From Flavobacteriaceae bacterium (GTDB lineage: Bacteria; Bacteroidota; Bacteroidia; Flavobacteriales; Flavobacteriaceae), in assembly GCA_014075215.1 (NCBI GenBank), contig CP046177.1, positions 2,108,501-2,172,500 of the forward strand: DNA of 64,000 nucleotides. Direction: 5' to 3'. The notes beneath the pieces were generated by a model. The model saw nothing but the letters and a program-made list of their open reading frames with translations, made no database searches and was not told the DNA's origin. The position numbers and the translations under genes are program-made. Positions within the stretch are counted from its first letter, which is position 1; the number at the start of each line of letters is the position of its first letter. Shown here one piece after another: positions 1-9,335 of this stretch.

Positions 1-474
1 TTAGCGATTAAACCTACACAGGTCACCCTGGTTCCGGACGGAGTTGATGTACTGACCTCTAATGCCGGTTGGGATACAATTAACCATCGAACTTTTTTAC
101 GGGAAGTGATTTCGGAGCTTAAAAGTAACGGAATTCGAACGTCTGTTTTTATAGATCCCGATATTAAATTAATAGAAGGTGCTGCAAAAACAGGAACGGA
201 CAGGATAGAACTATATACTGAGCAATTTGCCGTTGAATTTAAAAAAGGAAATAAAGAAGCCATAAAACCCTATAAAAAAGCAGCACTATTTGCGCATGAC
301 TTAGGTTTGGGAATCAATGCAGGTCATGATTTAAACTTAGAGAATATTGGATTTTTTAAGCAGCATATTCCTAATCTTGCCGAAGTATCTATCGGACACG
401 CTCTTATTTCGGAAAGCTTGTATCTGGGGTTGCAGAATGTGGTGAATATGTATTTACACAGGTTGAAAAGTTGA
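1..474 (+). CDS. pdxJ: Pyridoxine 5'-phosphate synthase, C-terminal part
   Basis: The reading frame is open from base 1, so the 5' end lies outside the window; 157 residues remain of a family of about 240. PdxJ is the cytosolic enzyme that closes the pyridoxine ring from 1-deoxyxylulose 5-phosphate and 3-amino-2-oxopropyl phosphate in vitamin B6 synthesis. Visible family marks are KPTQVTLVPD at the left edge, the stretch FIDPD, GINAGHDLN and the phosphate-binding end SIGHALI. The internal GTG at 106 is not the start. It converges with metK, only 7 bases away. I am sure of the family. Confidence 0.93.
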   Translation, partial: LAIKPTQVTLVPDGVDVLTSNAGWDTINHRTFLREVISELKSNGIRTSVFIDPDIKLIEGAAKTGTDRIELYTEQFAVEFKKGNKEAIKPYKKAALFAHDLGLGINAGHDLNLENIGFFKQHIPNLAEVSIGHALISESLYLGLQNVVNMYLHRLKS

Positions 475-481
475 GAAGTTA

Positions 482-1732
482 TTAGTAAAAAGAAGCTTTT
501 ATATTGTCAACATAATCCAGCTTTTCCCATGTAAATAGTTCCACTTCCAGAGTTTTACTCTCACCATTAGGTTGTTGAAATGTTTTGGAAATACTCTTAT
601 TAGTTCTTCCCATATGACCATATGCGGCTGTTTCGCTATAGATCGGGGCTCTTAATTTTAATCTTTGCTCAATTGCAGCGGGTGTCATATCAAAAATCCC
701 GGAAATTTTAGCAGCAATTTCACCATCGTTTAAAGGTACTTTGGCAGTTCCATAGGTATCTACAAAGATTCCCATAGGTTCTGCTACACCGATAGCATAA
801 GAAACCTGTACAAGCATTTCGTCAGCAATACCGGCAGCAACCATATTTTTTGCAATATGTCTGGTTGCATACGCAGCGCTTCTGTCTACTTTACTTGGAT
901 CTTTTCCTGAAAAAGCACCGCCGCCGTGCGCTCCTTTTCCGCCGTAGGTATCTACAATAATTTTACGTCCTGTTAAGCCGGTATCTCCGTGAGGGCCGCC
1001 AATTACAAACTTTCCGGTTGGGTTGATATGATACTTGATATCATCTGTAAACAACGCTTGAATTTTAGGAGTCAACTGTGCTTTTACTCTGGGAATTAAA
1101 ATTTCCTTGATATCTTTTCTGATAGTCGCTAGCATGAGGTCATCATCACCAAAATCATCATGCTGTGTAGAAATCACAATGGCTTCAATTTTTTGAGGAA
1201 TATTCGTATCGGAATACTCAATAGTTACCTGGCTTTTGGCATCGGGTCTTAGGTATTTGATTTCATTGTGCTCTCTCCGTAATTTTGCCAATTCTTTTAA
1301 TATCAAATGCGACAAATCCAATGCCAAAGGCATATAATTCGCTGTTTCATGGGTGGCATATCCGAACATCATTCCCTGATCTCCAGCACCCTGCTCTTCT
1401 TTAACACCTTTGTCTACTCCGCGATTGATATCATTCGATTGCTCATGAATCGCCGAAAAAACGCCACAGGAATTTCCGTCGAACATATACTCACTTTTAG
1501 TATACCCGATGTTATTGATAACATCTCTGGCAATTTTCTGAACATCTAAGTATGTTTTTGATTTTACTTCACCTGCCAGAACAACCTGCCCTGTAGTGAC
1601 CAGCGTTTCACATGCTACCTTAGCTTCGGTGTCAAAGGCTAAAAAATGATCAATTAATGCATCGGAAATTTGATCTGCAACTTTATCCGGATGACCTTCC
1701 GAAACACTCTCTGACGTAAACAAATAAGACAT
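482..1732 (-). CDS. metK: S-adenosylmethionine synthase
   Basis: Makes S-adenosylmethionine from methionine and ATP in the cytosol. The protein has 416 residues, a little longer than the usual 385-400, which is normal for this phylum. Seen motifs: GHPDKVADQISDAL near the N terminus (ATP and methionine site), GAGDQGMMFGYA around residue 117-128, and the P-loop-like GGGAFSGKDPSKVDRS around residue 270. It starts at ATG 1732 and is transcribed away from the methionine operon, which begins about 700 bases upstream with a SAM riboswitch. So the gene that makes SAM and the operon shut off by SAM lie back to back. Intact, and no alternative identity is likely. Confidence 0.97.
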   Translation of the reverse strand: MSYLFTSESVSEGHPDKVADQISDALIDHFLAFDTEAKVACETLVTTGQVVLAGEVKSKTYLDVQKIARDVINNIGYTKSEYMFDGNSCGVFSAIHEQSNDINRGVDKGVKEEQGAGDQGMMFGYATHETANYMPLALDLSHLILKELAKLRREHNEIKYLRPDAKSQVTIEYSDTNIPQKIEAIVISTQHDDFGDDDLMLATIRKDIKEILIPRVKAQLTPKIQALFTDDIKYHINPTGKFVIGGPHGDTGLTGRKIIVDTYGGKGAHGGGAFSGKDPSKVDRSAAYATRHIAKNMVAAGIADEMLVQVSYAIGVAEPMGIFVDTYGTAKVPLNDGEIAAKISGIFDMTPAAIEQRLKLRAPIYSETAAYGHMGRTNKSISKTFQQPNGESKTLEVELFTWEKLDYVDNIKASFY

Positions 1733-2094
1733 AATACTACTACTATTTTAATTCTGTTAAAAAGAAGAAAACTCAGATTGCCCGGTAGCTAAAAGAAGTA
1801 ATAACTTACTGTTTTAGCATTTTTAATATGTTGAATTCACTCAGTATCTCATTAACAAATAAAGCCCAACACAAGAGGTTGCAATCAGTCAAATATATCC
1901 TCTATGGAAATTGCAAATTTACATTTAAAATCTAAATGTAAATACAATTTCATCATTTATTTTTGAGTTATTGGTATTATATTAGTCTAGATTTAGCATT
2001 TGATTTAATAAAACACTTTCAAATTTCGAATAATGAAATTTTAGACCCTTAAAAAAATGATATCGTTAAAAATAACAAAAAAATGTCAGAAATA
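1733..2094. other. Gene-free divergent region between metK and the methionine operon
   Basis: About 360 AT-rich bases with no plausible gene. On the minus strand I see a possible metK promoter: TTTG (1917-1914), 16 nt, then TATATTTG (1897-1890). That fits the Bacteroidota -33/-7 pattern except that the spacer is short of 19. It would leave a metK leader of about 150 nt, in which I recognise no known riboswitch. Confidence 0.4.
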
Positions 2095-2127
2095 TTTGGT
2101 TATTAAAATTTTCTGACTGAATATTTG
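2095..2127 (+). promoter_or_regulatory. Possible promoter of the methionine operon
   Basis: TTTG at 2095-2098, a 21-nt spacer, then AATATTTG at 2120-2127. This is close to the Bacteroidota housekeeping pattern TTTG-N19-TAnnTTTG, with an imperfect TA. It sits 31 bases before the first paired base of the riboswitch, the right place for a start site near 2133. Confidence 0.4.
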
Positions 2128-2157
2128 TATTCATAAAGTTCAATGACTTATTGAAAT

Positions 2158-2299
2158 GTTATCAAGAAAGGTGGAGGGATTAGACCCTGAGAAACCTTAG
2201 CAACCCTCTAGTAATAGAGAAGGTGCTAAATTCTACCCTATTGTTCTGCATTCCTTATATTAAATGTAAGATATGCCGGAACATAAGCGGATAGATAAC
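2158..2299 (+). promoter_or_regulatory. SAM-I (S-box) riboswitch
   Basis: Carries the S-box core in order: ATCAAGAAAGGTGGAGGGA, then GACCCTGAGAAACC and TTAGCAACC, followed by the AGGTGCTAAATTC segment. The closing helix P1 can be read directly: GTTATC at 2158-2163 pairs with GATAAC at 2294-2299. SAM-I riboswitches bind S-adenosylmethionine and switch off methionine and sulfur genes. Its place 118 bases before metY, in a run of methionine genes, fits. At 142 nt it is slightly long because of an extended variable arm (about 2245-2290). Confidence 0.93.
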
Positions 2300-2302
2300 C
2301 CG

Positions 2303-2340
2303 ATAAAATCCTATTTTTTCGGAATCTTATTTTTCTTTTT
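2303..2340 (+). terminator. Terminator-like hairpin after the SAM riboswitch
   Basis: ATAAAATCC (2303-2311) can pair with GGAATCTTAT (2321-2330), with one mismatch and one bulge, followed by the T-rich tract TTTTCTTTTT (2331-2340). It lies 3 bases past the P1 helix, where an expression platform that ends transcription when SAM is bound would be. No competing antiterminator was worked out. Confidence 0.55.
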
Positions 2341-2416
2341 AACATTTTTCTTAGTAAGTACGCATTCATTGCGAATTTGACTTTTGGTTTAATTTATTAA
2401 CTCAAAAACTAGAAAA

Positions 2417-3709
2417 ATGAGTACACAAAAATTTTCAACGAACGCCTTACATGCGGGGCACGATGTAAAAAAAACCGAAGGAACCAGGGCAGTTCCTATT
2501 TATCAAACGACATCGTATGTTTTTAATGATGCGGATCATGCGGCAGATTTATTTTCATTAAAAGAATTAGGATTTATCTACACGAGGCTTAACAACCCTA
2601 CCAATGACATTTTGCAACAGCGCCTGGCTGCACTGGAAGGAGGCATAGGAGCCGTTGTGTTTGCATCAGGTACAGCGGCAATTTCTACAGGGCTGTTGAC
2701 TCTGCTAAAAGCCGGGGATCATATTGTAGCTTCAGGCAGTTTGTATGGTGGTACCTATAACCTGTTAAATGTTACCCTACCCAGATTGGGTATTACAACT
2801 ACATTTGTAGATGCATCTAATCCGGACAATTTTGCAGCAGCTCTGCAAGAAAATACAAGAGCATTTTTTGTAGAATCTTTAGGAAACCCAAAACTAGACG
2901 TACCGGACTTAGAAGCAATTGCCGAACAAGCAAAGTCAGCAAAAGTCCCCTTTATTGTAGACAATACGGTGGCAACACCCGCCTTATTAAATCCGATTGA
3001 ACATGGAGCCAATATTGTCATTCATTCTTTAACAAAATACATTGGAGGCCAGGGGAATTCCTTGGGTGGAGTTATTATCGATGCAGGAACTTTTGATTGG
3101 TCTAACGGAAAATTTCCGGAATTTACGGAACCGTCTGCAGGGTATCACGGTTTGATATATCATGAAGCCTTAGAAGCATCATCCTATATATTTAAATTGA
3201 TTTTGGAAGGATTAAGAGATTTTGGAGGTGCGCTGAGTCCGACAAACGCTTTCCAGATCATACAAGGACTGGAAACCCTGGAAGTGAGAATTCAAAAACA
3301 CTCGGAAAATGCTCTGGAACTGGCAAAATGGTTAGAGCAACAAGACGAGGTGACTTGGGTAAATTACCCGGGATTAGAATCCAGTAAATATAAATCGTTG
3401 GCAGATAAATATTTACCTAAGGGGCAAAGCGGAATTATAACTTTTGGGGCAAAAGGAGGTTTTGAAGCAGCAAAAACCATTGCAAATAAAACAAAAGTGT
3501 TCTCTTTATTAGCCAATATCGGAGACACAAAATCATTAATCATTCACCCTTCCAGTACCACACATCAGCAGTTAGATGCCGAAGAAAAAGTATCGGCAGG
3601 TGTAACGGAAGACCTGATTCGGTTATCGGTAGGTTTAGAGGATATTGACGATTTAAAAGCAGATTTGAAAGCGGCATTTTCACAAATTCCAAAAGAAGTT
3701 TTATTCTAA
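2417..3709 (+). CDS. metY: O-acetylhomoserine sulfhydrylase (Cys/Met metabolism PLP enzyme)
   Basis: Converts O-acetylhomoserine plus sulfide to homocysteine, the direct sulfhydrylation route to methionine. 430 residues is the usual length of the MetY branch; cystathionine synthases are nearer 390. It opens with STNALHAGHD and has the PLP-binding signature VIHSLTKYIGGQGN with the Schiff-base lysine near residue 207, plus a C-terminal SLGDTKSL-like region (IGDTKSLIIHPSSTTH). First gene after the SAM riboswitch; metX follows after 4 bases, so the two are almost certainly one transcript. Intact. Confidence 0.93.
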   Translation: MSTQKFSTNALHAGHDVKKTEGTRAVPIYQTTSYVFNDADHAADLFSLKELGFIYTRLNNPTNDILQQRLAALEGGIGAVVFASGTAAISTGLLTLLKAGDHIVASGSLYGGTYNLLNVTLPRLGITTTFVDASNPDNFAAALQENTRAFFVESLGNPKLDVPDLEAIAEQAKSAKVPFIVDNTVATPALLNPIEHGANIVIHSLTKYIGGQGNSLGGVIIDAGTFDWSNGKFPEFTEPSAGYHGLIYHEALEASSYIFKLILEGLRDFGGALSPTNAFQIIQGLETLEVRIQKHSENALELAKWLEQQDEVTWVNYPGLESSKYKSLADKYLPKGQSGIITFGAKGGFEAAKTIANKTKVFSLLANIGDTKSLIIHPSSTTHQQLDAEEKVSAGVTEDLIRLSVGLEDIDDLKADLKAAFSQIPKEVLF

Positions 3710-3713
3710 GATT

Positions 3714-4682
3714 TTGTCAAAAAATCTCTTATATACCGATATCACAAAATTCACTACCCGAAGTGGTTTTCAGCTTTCAAACATTCGATTGAGCTACCAA
3801 TTGTTTGGACAAAAACTGGGAACCGCTCCTGTGGTTCTGGTGAACCATGCTTTAACGGGAAATAGCAATGTTACAGGCAATAACGGCTGGTGGAAAGATG
3901 TCATTGGCAAAGAAAAAGCGATAGATACAAATACGTATACAATTCTTGCATTCAACATTCCGGGAAACGGATTTGATGGTTTACTGATTGATAACTACAA
4001 AGATTTTGTAACAAAAGATATTGCTCGCTTATTTTTAATGGCACTAAATCAATTGAAAATTCAGCATTTGTTCGCCATTATCGGAGGGTCGTTAGGAGGA
4101 GGTATTGCATGGGAAATGGCAGCTTTGAAAAGCGATATTGCACAACACATTATTCCTATTGCATCTGATTGGAAATCAACAGATTGGATTATTGCGAATT
4201 GTTTGATTCAGGAACAGTTTTTAGTAAATTCAAACACACCTGTACACGATGCAAGAATGCATGCCATGATGTTATACAGAACCCCTGAATCATACAAAGT
4301 CAGGTTTCAAAGATCTTTAAATGAAGGCTTAAAAATTTTCAATGTAGAAAGTTGGTTGCTACATCATGGAAAGAAGTTACAGGAACGATTTCAATTAGGT
4401 GCTTATAAAATGATGAACCAGTTGCTAAAAACCATTGCAGTTACAAATTCGGAAAATTGGGCAGAGAAATTAAATAAAATGGAATCGCAAATACATATGA
4501 TAGCAGTAGATTCCGATTTGTTTTTTGCTGCAAAAGAGAACAGGGAAACCTATGAAGAATTATCAAAAACAACTTCAAAAGTTTCGTATCATGAAGTACA
4601 GTCGATTTACGGACACGATGCTTTCTTGATTGAATACGATCAGTTAGAAAAAATAATAAAACCTATTTTTAACCCAAAATAG
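3714..4682 (+). CDS. metX: Homoserine O-acetyltransferase-like alpha/beta hydrolase
   Basis: An alpha/beta-hydrolase-fold protein of 322 residues with the nucleophile elbow GGSLGGGIAWE (about residue 123), NHALTGNS near the N terminus (oxyanion side) and a C-terminal catalytic His in YGHDAFLIEY. That layout is typical of MetX, which activates homoserine with acetyl-CoA to feed MetY. It is shorter than the roughly 370-residue proteobacterial enzyme, as is common in Bacteroidota. The only well-placed start is TTG at 3714, four bases after the metY stop, so coupled translation is likely. Whether the acyl donor is acetyl- or succinyl-CoA cannot be told from this alone. Confidence 0.85.
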   Translation: MSKNLLYTDITKFTTRSGFQLSNIRLSYQLFGQKLGTAPVVLVNHALTGNSNVTGNNGWWKDVIGKEKAIDTNTYTILAFNIPGNGFDGLLIDNYKDFVTKDIARLFLMALNQLKIQHLFAIIGGSLGGGIAWEMAALKSDIAQHIIPIASDWKSTDWIIANCLIQEQFLVNSNTPVHDARMHAMMLYRTPESYKVRFQRSLNEGLKIFNVESWLLHHGKKLQERFQLGAYKMMNQLLKTIAVTNSENWAEKLNKMESQIHMIAVDSDLFFAAKENRETYEELSKTTSKVSYHEVQSIYGHDAFLIEYDQLEKIIKPIFNPK

Positions 4683-4703
4683 GGCTAGTAGATACATACG
4701 GTA

Positions 4704-5702
4704 ATGAGTAACATTTATCAGGAAATAAAAAAACGAATTTTGGTATTGGACGGAGCAATGGGAACCATGCTACAACAATATGATTTTTCGGAAGAGAATT
4801 TTAGAGGAGAACGGTTTAAAGATTTTCATTTGCCTTTACAGGGAAATAATGATCTGCTTTCTATTACGCAACCCACAGCAATTAAAGAGATACATCGTAA
4901 ATATTTGGAAGCAGGTGCGGATATTGTAGAAACCAATACTTTTTCCTCAACTACCATAGGCATGGCAGACTATGCGTTGGAAAATATAGTGTACGAACTC
5001 AATTATCAATCTGCACAACTTGCTAAAGAAGCAGCCGAAGAATTTTCAAAAAAAACACCGGAGCAACCAAGATTTGTAGCGGGTTCTATCGGACCTACGA
5101 ACAAAACGGCAAGTTTGTCGCCGAATGTAAATAGACCGGAATTTAGAGCAGTTACATTTGATGAATTGCGAATTGCCTATAAGCAACAGGTAGAAGCCTT
5201 GATAGACGGCGGAGTTGATATCTTACTGATAGAAACTATTTTTGATACACTCAATGCAAAAGCGGCATTATTTGCGATTGAAGAAGTGAAGGGTGAACGA
5301 AATATTGAGATCCCCGTGATGGTATCAGGAACCATTACGGATGCTTCGGGCAGAACGTTGTCCGGGCAAACCGTAGAAGCATTTTTGATTTCCATATCCC
5401 ACATCCCTTTACTGAGTGTCGGATTTAACTGTGCGCTGGGAGCAGAGCAATTGCAGCCCTATTTGCAGCGGTTATCCGGACAAACTAATTTTTATACCTC
5501 GGCACATCCTAATGCGGGCTTGCCAAACGCTTTTGGAGAATATGACCAGACACCTGAAGAAATGAGTAGCTTCATAGAACATTATTTGAAAGAAGGACTG
5601 GTAAATATTATAGGAGGATGTTGTGGAACAAATCCGGAACACATAAAAACGATTGCAGCAGTTGCCGGAAAATATGAACCTAGGGGTTTGGTTATTGGTT
5701 GA
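4704..5702 (+). CDS. metH: Methionine synthase, homocysteine-binding half (split MetH)
   Basis: The homocysteine S-methyltransferase domain of cobalamin-dependent methionine synthase as a free 332-residue protein. It has LDGAMGTMLQ at the N terminus, the EADIVETNTFSST-like segment (GADIVETNTFSS), and the three zinc ligands: Cys in GFNCALGAE and the pair in GGCCGTNP. The zinc activates the homocysteine thiol. The pterin, B12 and reactivation domains are in the next large gene at 6036. A split MetH is normal in flavobacteria, but here an unrelated small gene lies between the halves. Confidence 0.93.
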   Translation: MSNIYQEIKKRILVLDGAMGTMLQQYDFSEENFRGERFKDFHLPLQGNNDLLSITQPTAIKEIHRKYLEAGADIVETNTFSSTTIGMADYALENIVYELNYQSAQLAKEAAEEFSKKTPEQPRFVAGSIGPTNKTASLSPNVNRPEFRAVTFDELRIAYKQQVEALIDGGVDILLIETIFDTLNAKAALFAIEEVKGERNIEIPVMVSGTITDASGRTLSGQTVEAFLISISHIPLLSVGFNCALGAEQLQPYLQRLSGQTNFYTSAHPNAGLPNAFGEYDQTPEEMSSFIEHYLKEGLVNIIGGCCGTNPEHIKTIAAVAGKYEPRGLVIG

Positions 5703-5751
5703 TAGTTGATAGTTATTAGTTGATGGTAGGTTAAAAATAAAGATTAAGTGT

Positions 5752-6039
5752 ATGGATTATAAAGAATTAGATGTTTGGAAATATTCAAGGGAGTTGGTTA
5801 AATTGGTTTACTTGCTAACGAAGTCGCTTCCTAAAGAAGAATTGTATGGGCTAACAAATCAAATAAGAAGAAATGCTGTTTCTGTTCCTTCAAATATTGC
5901 AGAAGCCATTGGCTATCAACCCAATAAAGAAATCGCTCATTTTCTTTGTATAGCAAGAGGGTCTTTACATGAAATTCTTGAAAAACGAATTTCATGTAAA
6001 AAGTTACCAAACGGATTTATTAATTATTACAAAAAATGA
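5752..6039 (+). CDS. Four-helix-bundle (23S intervening-sequence type) protein, C terminus altered
   Basis: Residues 1-75 match the four-helix-bundle family often encoded in 23S rRNA intervening sequences: LDVWKYSRELV, LYGLTNQIRRNAVSVPSNIAE and ARGSLHEI. Function unknown. Family members run to about 115-120 residues and continue with a last helix after GSL(Y/H)E. Here the protein turns into unrelated sequence after HEI and stops at 95, exactly where a perfect 14-bp inverted repeat begins. Its TGA overlaps the ATG of the next metH gene (ATGA), so it may be read as part of the operon. Probably a late arrival in the operon and possibly no longer functional. Confidence 0.6.
   Translation: MDYKELDVWKYSRELVKLVYLLTKSLPKEELYGLTNQIRRNAVSVPSNIAEAIGYQPNKEIAHFLCIARGSLHEILEKRISCKKLPNGFINYYKK
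5964..6000. repeat. Perfect 14-bp inverted repeat inside the small operon gene
   Basis: TTTACATGAAATTC (5964-5977), a 9-base loop, then GAATTTCATGTAAA (5987-6000): every base pairs. It coincides with the point where the four-helix-bundle protein leaves its family sequence, so the right arm may be a templated copy of the left. There is no T-tract after it, so it is not a standard terminator. Confidence 0.8.
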
Positions 6040-8801
6040 TGATTGATAAAAACTCTAACACCCAACATCCGCCAGTCGAAAATCAAAAGCACTTGCAATT
6101 ATCAGGTCTGGAACCTTTGATTATTACTCCAGAAAGTAATTTTATCAATGTAGGAGAGCGTACCAATGTAACAGGCTCACGTAAATTTCTTCGGTTGATA
6201 AAAGAAGAAAAATACGACGAGGCATTAGCAATAGCTCGCCACCAAGTAGAAGGAGGCGCACAGATTTTAGATGTCAATATGGATGAAGGAATGTTAGACG
6301 GAGTACATGCCATGACTACTTTCTTAAATTTAGTTGCTTCCGAACCAGATATTGCCCGAATTCCGATTATGATTGACAGCTCTAAATGGGAAGTTATTGA
6401 AGCAGGATTACAAGTGGTACAAGGAAAATGTGTGGTAAACTCTATTAGCCTGAAAGAAGGAGAAAGCGAATTTATAAGGCAGGCAAGGCTACTAAAAAGA
6501 TATGGGGCGGCAGTTATTGTAATGGCTTTTGATGAAACAGGGCAAGCCGATAATTACCAGAGACGAATAGAAATCTGCAAACGGGCATATGGCATTTTAG
6601 TAGAGAAAGTTCATTTTGCTCCGGAGGATATTATTTTTGATCCTAATATATTTCCTGTTGCCACAGGAATGGAAGAACATCAGAAAAATGCTTTGGATTT
6701 TTTTAATGCTACCAAATGGATTCGGCAAAACTTACCCTATGCCAGCGTTTCGGGCGGTGTAAGTAACGTGTCTTTTTCATTCAGAGGAAATAACGTAGTC
6801 AGGGAGGCGATGCACTCGGCATTTTTGTACCATGCCATTCAACACGGGATGAATATGGGAATTGTAAATCCGGCTATGTTGGAAGTTTACGATACTATTC
6901 CCAAAGAATTATTGGATCGGGTTGAAGATGTTTTATTAGATCGAAGAGATGATGCAACGGAACGATTATTAGATTTTGCCGAAACAGTAAAGGGGAATAA
7001 AAAAGAAGTTGAAAGTAAAGATTTGGAATGGAGAAATGATCCTTTGCAAGAAAGAATCACACATAGTTTGGTAAAAGGTATCGATGCATATATCACTACA
7101 GATGTTGAAGAAGCAAGACAAATCTCCGATAAACCCATAGCGGTCATTGAAAGTTACCTGATGACCGGAATGAATGTAGTGGGAGATCTCTTTGGAAACG
7201 GTAAAATGTTTTTGCCGCAGGTTGTAAAATCCGCACGGGTTATGAAAAAAGCAGTAGCATATTTACAGCCCTATATAGAAGTTGAAAAAGATGAAAAAGC
7301 CAAAAGTGCCGGTAAGATATTAATGGCTACTGTAAAAGGAGATGTACACGATATTGGAAAAAATATTGTGAGTGTTGTTCTAGGTTGTAATAATTACGAA
7401 ATTATCGATTTAGGGGTGATGGTTCCGCCGGAAAAAATTATTGAAACCGCTAAAGCAGAACATGTGGATGTCATTGGTCTAAGCGGATTGATTACTCCAT
7501 CGCTGGACGAAATGGTATACCTATCCAAAGAAATGGAAAGAAATCATTTTTCTGTCCCGCTGTTAATTGGAGGTGCAACGACCTCTAAAGCACATACGGC
7601 CGTAAAAATAGCACCTAACTATTCTAATGCTGTGGTACATGTAAATGATGCATCCAGAGCAGTAACCGTAGTTGGAAATTTACTACAGCAAGATCATGTT
7701 ACATATAAAAACCGGATTCGGGAAGAATACAAGGTATTTCGCGAAAAATTTCTGAACCGAGCGCAGCAAAAAGAATATATCTCTTTGAAAGAAGCACGTA
7801 AACGCAAATTTCGAATCAATTGGGAAACCGCTGAAATTAAGATACCAAATCAACTGGGGATACAAGAAATTCAGGATTTTAATATTGCCCTGTTAATACC
7901 TTTTATAGATTGGACTCCTTTTTTTCGCTCCTGGAGCATTCATGGAAAATATCCGGAAATCTTAAAAGACGCTACTGTTGGAAAAGAAGCTACGGCATTG
8001 TTTAAAGATGCACAAGAGCTTTTGAAAAAAGTCATAGATAAAAAATTAGTAAAAGCAAAAGCCGTATTTGGGTTGTTTCCTGCAAATACGATTAATGACG
8101 ATGATATTTTGGTTACTTCAACCGGTTTGGAAAACCGAGAGATGTCAAATGCTCATCACTCGCGGCGCAGGGTCAAATCAAGCAGAAAAGAAGTTACTTT
8201 CCTGACCCTTCGCCAGCAGTTGAAAAAACGGGAAGGGGTTCCGTCATACGCTTTGGCAGATTTTATTGCACCAAAAGCAACAGGTATCCGGGATTATATA
8301 GGGGCATTTTGCGTTTCCGCAGGCTTTGGAGTCCAGGAATTGGCAGCGCAATTTGAAGCAACTCATGACGATTACAATGCCATTATGATCAAAGCCTTGG
8401 CCGATCGTCTGGCAGAAGCTTTTGCAGAATACTTGCACAAAGAAGTAAGAACAAAACACTGGGGCTATGCTGCTAAGGAGGATGTATCTAACGAAGAGTT
8501 GATCAAAGAAAATTATCGAGGTACCCGGCCGGCTCCCGGATATCCTGCATGCCCGGATCATCTGGAAAAAAATACCATTTGGCAATTGCTGGACGTAGAG
8601 AAAAGAATTGGAGTACAGCTGACCGAAAGTCTGGCCATGTGGCCGGCTGCAAGTGTTTCCGGGTATTATTTTGGAAATAAAGAAGCTAAGTACTTTGGTT
8701 TAGGGAAAATTACCCGGGATCAGTTAAAGAACTATGCACAAAGAAGAAATATAGCTGTTGATGAAGCCGCCAAATGGTTAAACCCAAGTATTGTTGAATG
8801 A
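6036..8801 (+). CDS. metH: Methionine synthase, pterin/B12/activation part (split MetH)
   Basis: 921 residues carrying the rest of cobalamin-dependent methionine synthase, which moves a methyl group from methyltetrahydrofolate through cobalamin to homocysteine. Domains in order: pterin-binding (FINVGERTNVTGSRKF near residue 34, then ILDVNMDEGML), B12-binding with the cobalt-ligand motif GDVHDIGKNIV near residue 436 and GLSGLITPSLDEM, and the SAM-dependent reactivation domain with RPAPGYPACPDH near residue 831. It uses ATG 6036, overlapping the previous stop, or ATG 6039. It must pair with the zinc half encoded at 4704. Intact, but the methyltetrahydrofolate supplier metF downstream is broken. 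Confidence 0.95.
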   Translation: MMIDKNSNTQHPPVENQKHLQLSGLEPLIITPESNFINVGERTNVTGSRKFLRLIKEEKYDEALAIARHQVEGGAQILDVNMDEGMLDGVHAMTTFLNLVASEPDIARIPIMIDSSKWEVIEAGLQVVQGKCVVNSISLKEGESEFIRQARLLKRYGAAVIVMAFDETGQADNYQRRIEICKRAYGILVEKVHFAPEDIIFDPNIFPVATGMEEHQKNALDFFNATKWIRQNLPYASVSGGVSNVSFSFRGNNVVREAMHSAFLYHAIQHGMNMGIVNPAMLEVYDTIPKELLDRVEDVLLDRRDDATERLLDFAETVKGNKKEVESKDLEWRNDPLQERITHSLVKGIDAYITTDVEEARQISDKPIAVIESYLMTGMNVVGDLFGNGKMFLPQVVKSARVMKKAVAYLQPYIEVEKDEKAKSAGKILMATVKGDVHDIGKNIVSVVLGCNNYEIIDLGVMVPPEKIIETAKAEHVDVIGLSGLITPSLDEMVYLSKEMERNHFSVPLLIGGATTSKAHTAVKIAPNYSNAVVHVNDASRAVTVVGNLLQQDHVTYKNRIREEYKVFREKFLNRAQQKEYISLKEARKRKFRINWETAEIKIPNQLGIQEIQDFNIALLIPFIDWTPFFRSWSIHGKYPEILKDATVGKEATALFKDAQELLKKVIDKKLVKAKAVFGLFPANTINDDDILVTSTGLENREMSNAHHSRRRVKSSRKEVTFLTLRQQLKKREGVPSYALADFIAPKATGIRDYIGAFCVSAGFGVQELAAQFEATHDDYNAIMIKALADRLAEAFAEYLHKEVRTKHWGYAAKEDVSNEELIKENYRGTRPAPGYPACPDHLEKNTIWQLLDVEKRIGVQLTESLAMWPAASVSGYYFGNKEAKYFGLGKITRDQLKNYAQRRNIAVDEAAKWLNPSIVE

Positions 8802-9335
8802 TATGATAGTGTTTAAAAAATAGCAACTAACTAATATCCAATGAAAGTAACAGAACACATAAAAGAAGCAAGAGGCAGAACATTGTTTTCATTTGAAGTT
8901 TTACCTCCTTTAAAAGGCCAACACATTCAATCTACATTTGACAATATAGATTCGTTAATGGAGTTTAACCCTCCTTTTATAGATGTTACGTATCACAGAG
9001 AAGAGTATATATATAAAGAATTGGAAAATGGTTTACTAAAGAAACAGATTGTCAAGAAACGGCCGGGCACTGTTGGAATTTGCGCTGCCATTCAAAATAA
9101 ATACGGGGTAGATGCAATTCCTCATATTCTATGCGGAGGCTTCACCAAAGAAGATACGGAAAATTTTTTAATTGATTTGGATTTCCTAAACATAGATAAT
9201 GTAATGGCTTTGCCTTTAGATTAGCAAATAGAAATAATTACTTAAAATAAAAACATAATAGTTATGATGAAATTTCTTTTTTTGCTTCTTTTTTTCTTTG
9301 TTAATAACTCTTATTTTGTTGATAACCAAAAACAC

